Translations under genes and position numbers: made by a program
Source of the DNA: Candidula unifasciata
Lineage: Eukaryota; Mollusca; Gastropoda; Stylommatophora; Geomitridae
NCBI GenBank assembly: GCA_905116865.2
Contig: CAJHNH020003120.1
Location: forward strand, 37,501-101,500
Direction of reading: 5' to 3'
DNA: 64,000 nt
Notes under the pieces: model-generated
Seen by the model: the letters and a program-made list of their open reading frames with translations, nothing else
What the model was told of the DNA's origin: nothing
Databases searched by the model: none
In this document: positions 62,766-64,000 of the stretch, in pieces
Layout of the letters: each line of letters begins with the position of its first letter
Numbering within the stretch: position 1 is the first letter of the stretch

Positions 62766-63011
62766 AGAAACATCATGAAGATTGGTACATGGAATGTCAG
62801 AACACTCGTACAAAACGGAAAGCTAGATAACATCAAGATGGAAATGAAGAGAATGAACATCAACATATTAGGAATTAGTGAAATGCGATGGCCAGGAGCA
62901 GGGAACACGTATTCAGATCAGCACAGAATGATTTACTCGGGTGGGAAGGAATATAGTCAGGCAGTTGGTATTATTTTAGATCCAAAGAACACAGATTACC
63001 TTCCCGCATAA
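62766..63011 (+). pseudogene. LINE AP-endonuclease N terminus, inverted half of a twin-primed insertion
   Basis: The open frame reads MKIGTWNVRTLVQNGKLDNI, then NINILGISEMRWPGAG, then MIYSGGKEYSQAVGIIL. W-N-V-R-T and I-S-E-M-R-W are the first two endonuclease blocks (N and E catalytic residues). It stops at 63009-63011 before the remaining catalytic motifs. The upstream part of the open frame (62667-62765) reads through the antisense of the C-terminal fossil and is not genuine. Same LINE group as its neighbour. Confidence 0.75.
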
Positions 63012-63044
63012 AAGATACAAGTCTTGTTAGAAAAAGCGCATATT

Positions 63045-63275
63045 TTCCCTACATTTATTATTATTACTACGGTTTACTGTAGTTAGAAATGTGCACGTTG
63101 CAGTTCTTGCATTGAATATGTTGATTTATCGATACTGCTTACGTTAATTGGATGTATGATTGAAATGATGTATGCAAGGAGGACGACTAGAAGTTCAGGA
63201 TGTTAAACAGGTCTGCGTGCGCAGTTCTTTACCCTTTGAAAAATAAAAAAGCGTGTTCGCTCGTTCGCTCGTTCC
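63045..63275 (+). repeat. Dispersed repeat E, longest copy
   Basis: Shares its left part with 48430-48572 and its right part (GGTCTGCGTGCGCAGTTC to GTTCGCTCGTTCCG) with 47165-47255. A putative LINE 3' UTR, ending 15 bp from the LDLa exon's donor. Confidence 0.6.
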
Positions 63276-63295
63276 GTGTCTGGACTTGTACTTAC

Positions 63296-63406
63296 CACAG
63301 TTCCGCTCATCAGAAGCGTCAGCACAGTCGTAATCGTAGTCACATCTCCTCTCTTTGTCGATACAGCCTCCGTATGCACATTTCCACTGAGTGGTTGCGT
63401 TACACA
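63296..63406 (-). CDS. LDL-receptor class A exon (111 bp, phase 1-1)
   Basis: Encodes one full LDLa module of 37 residues: VCNATTQWKCAYGGC, then IDKERRCDYDYDCADASDE, then RNCG. (The first codon is split across the intron.) All six cysteines, the aromatic before C2, G-G-C at C3 and the C-D-x-x-x-D-C-x-D-x-S-D-E calcium cage are intact. On the minus strand it is preceded by CTGTCTCTAACAG (acceptor) and followed by a perfect GTAAGT donor (complement at 63290-63295). Both introns are phase 1, like the exon at 45627-45740, so the two could be spliced in frame. LDLa modules occur in tandem in lipoprotein-receptor relatives, relaxin-type receptors, proteases and many mollusc secreted proteins. The window gives no basis for choosing between them. 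The conserved frame and calcium residues indicate selection rather than a pseudogene. Confidence 0.9.
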
Positions 63407-63429
63407 CTGTTAGAGACAGGAACCATTTG

Positions 63430-64000
63430 TAGACAGGAACTAGTTTTATACAAGAACCAGTTGTAGATAGGAACCAGTTATGGATAAGAACCTGTTATAG
63501 ACAGGAAGCAGTTATAGATATTAGCAACTTATAGACATCGGTAAGTTATAGACAGGAAGCAGTTATAGATATTAGCCACTTATAGACATCAGTAAGTTAT
63601 AGACAGGAAGCAGTTATAGATATTAGCCACTTGTAGACATCAGTAAGTTATAGACAGGAAGAAGTTATAGATAAAAACCATTTATAAATTGGAGCCAGTT
63701 AGATAGGAATTAGTTATAGGTAGGAATCTGTTATAGCCGGGAGCTAGTTATAGAAACACGAACAAGGTAATGACAGGAATAATGTATCGCAAGGAATCAG
63801 GTATAGACAGGCGCTAGTTATATAGACAGGGGGGGGGGGGAAATGACAGGAATCAGGAATAGAGAGGAGTCAGGTATTGAGAGGAATCAGCCACAGGCAT
63901 TAGCTAGTATATAGGCAGGAACTAATTAATAACAGGAATGAGGAATAGAAAGGAATCAGGTAACGAAATGAGCTAAATATGTAGACAGGAACCAGTTAGT
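63430..64000. repeat. Degenerate minisatellite, about 17-18-bp unit (runs off the window)
   Basis: Units of TTATAGACAGGAAGCAG or TTATAGATAGGAACCAG with a locally clearer higher-order period near 63510-63660 (GTTATAGATATTAGCCACTT). A G-run occurs at about 63828-63840. It lies in the intron just upstream of the LDLa exon on the minus strand. Confidence 0.9.

Overview
The window is animal nuclear DNA, most likely from a mollusc and probably a gastropod, although the species cannot be fixed from sequence alone. Three things point to a eukaryote: two intron-flanked LDL-receptor class A exons with consensus splice sites, several tRNA-derived SINE copies, and many decayed APE-type LINE fragments (one CR1-like element carries an esterase-type ORF1). 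Nothing prokaryotic was seen: no operons, no ribosome-binding sites and no CRISPR array. By my rough sum, about 31 kb (nearly half) is tandem repeat. Two runs of exactly 17 N mark assembly gaps (44711-44727, 61948-61964).

Layout, left part. 1-1775 is a 43/39-bp minisatellite. 1915-6875 is a very large 37-bp array with nested segmental duplications. 7320-8150 is a degenerate 20-bp array. 8957-12364 is a 44/43-bp array. A SINE (12425-12622), a CTTT tract, a 21-bp array (13633-15531), another SINE cluster (17.4-17.8 kb), a 52-bp array (18595-20572) and a 39-bp array (20980-22790) follow. Between the last two lies a short unique segment with an unassigned open frame. 23.4-23.8 kb is a 36-bp array, and 24781-27685 is a tandem segmental duplication in which each copy ends in a 22-bp array.

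Middle. 28.2-33.2 kb holds SINE copies and a LINE C-terminal fossil in otherwise featureless sequence. A 1.27-kb pyrimidine tract follows at 33.8-35.07 kb. Two copies of the C-terminal tail of an RNase H-bearing LINE lie in opposite orientation at 35.8 and 39.1-39.5 kb. Small arrays fill 37-38.5 kb, and a 38-bp array sits at 42.3-42.9 kb.

Right part. The two convincing coding exons are here, both on the minus strand: 63296-63406 (upstream in transcription) and 45627-45740 (downstream). Each encodes one complete LDLa module bounded by phase-1 introns. The roughly 17.6 kb between them would be intronic if they belong to one gene. That stretch is packed with LINE fossils, including a nearly full-length but frameshifted CR1-like element at 49.1-53.7 kb, and with about 7 kb of continuous low-complexity DNA (53.75-60.96 kb), of which the last 4.6 kb is almost free of G. 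A twin-primed LINE lies at 62.44-63.01 kb.

Functionally this is best read as the repeat-choked intronic and intergenic part of one LDLa-containing gene. Most long open frames are by-products of repeat units whose length is a multiple of three or which lack stops. I found no convincing evidence of a new biological system. The most useful observations are the exon pair, the twin-primed LINE, the nested array duplications and the G-depleted block.
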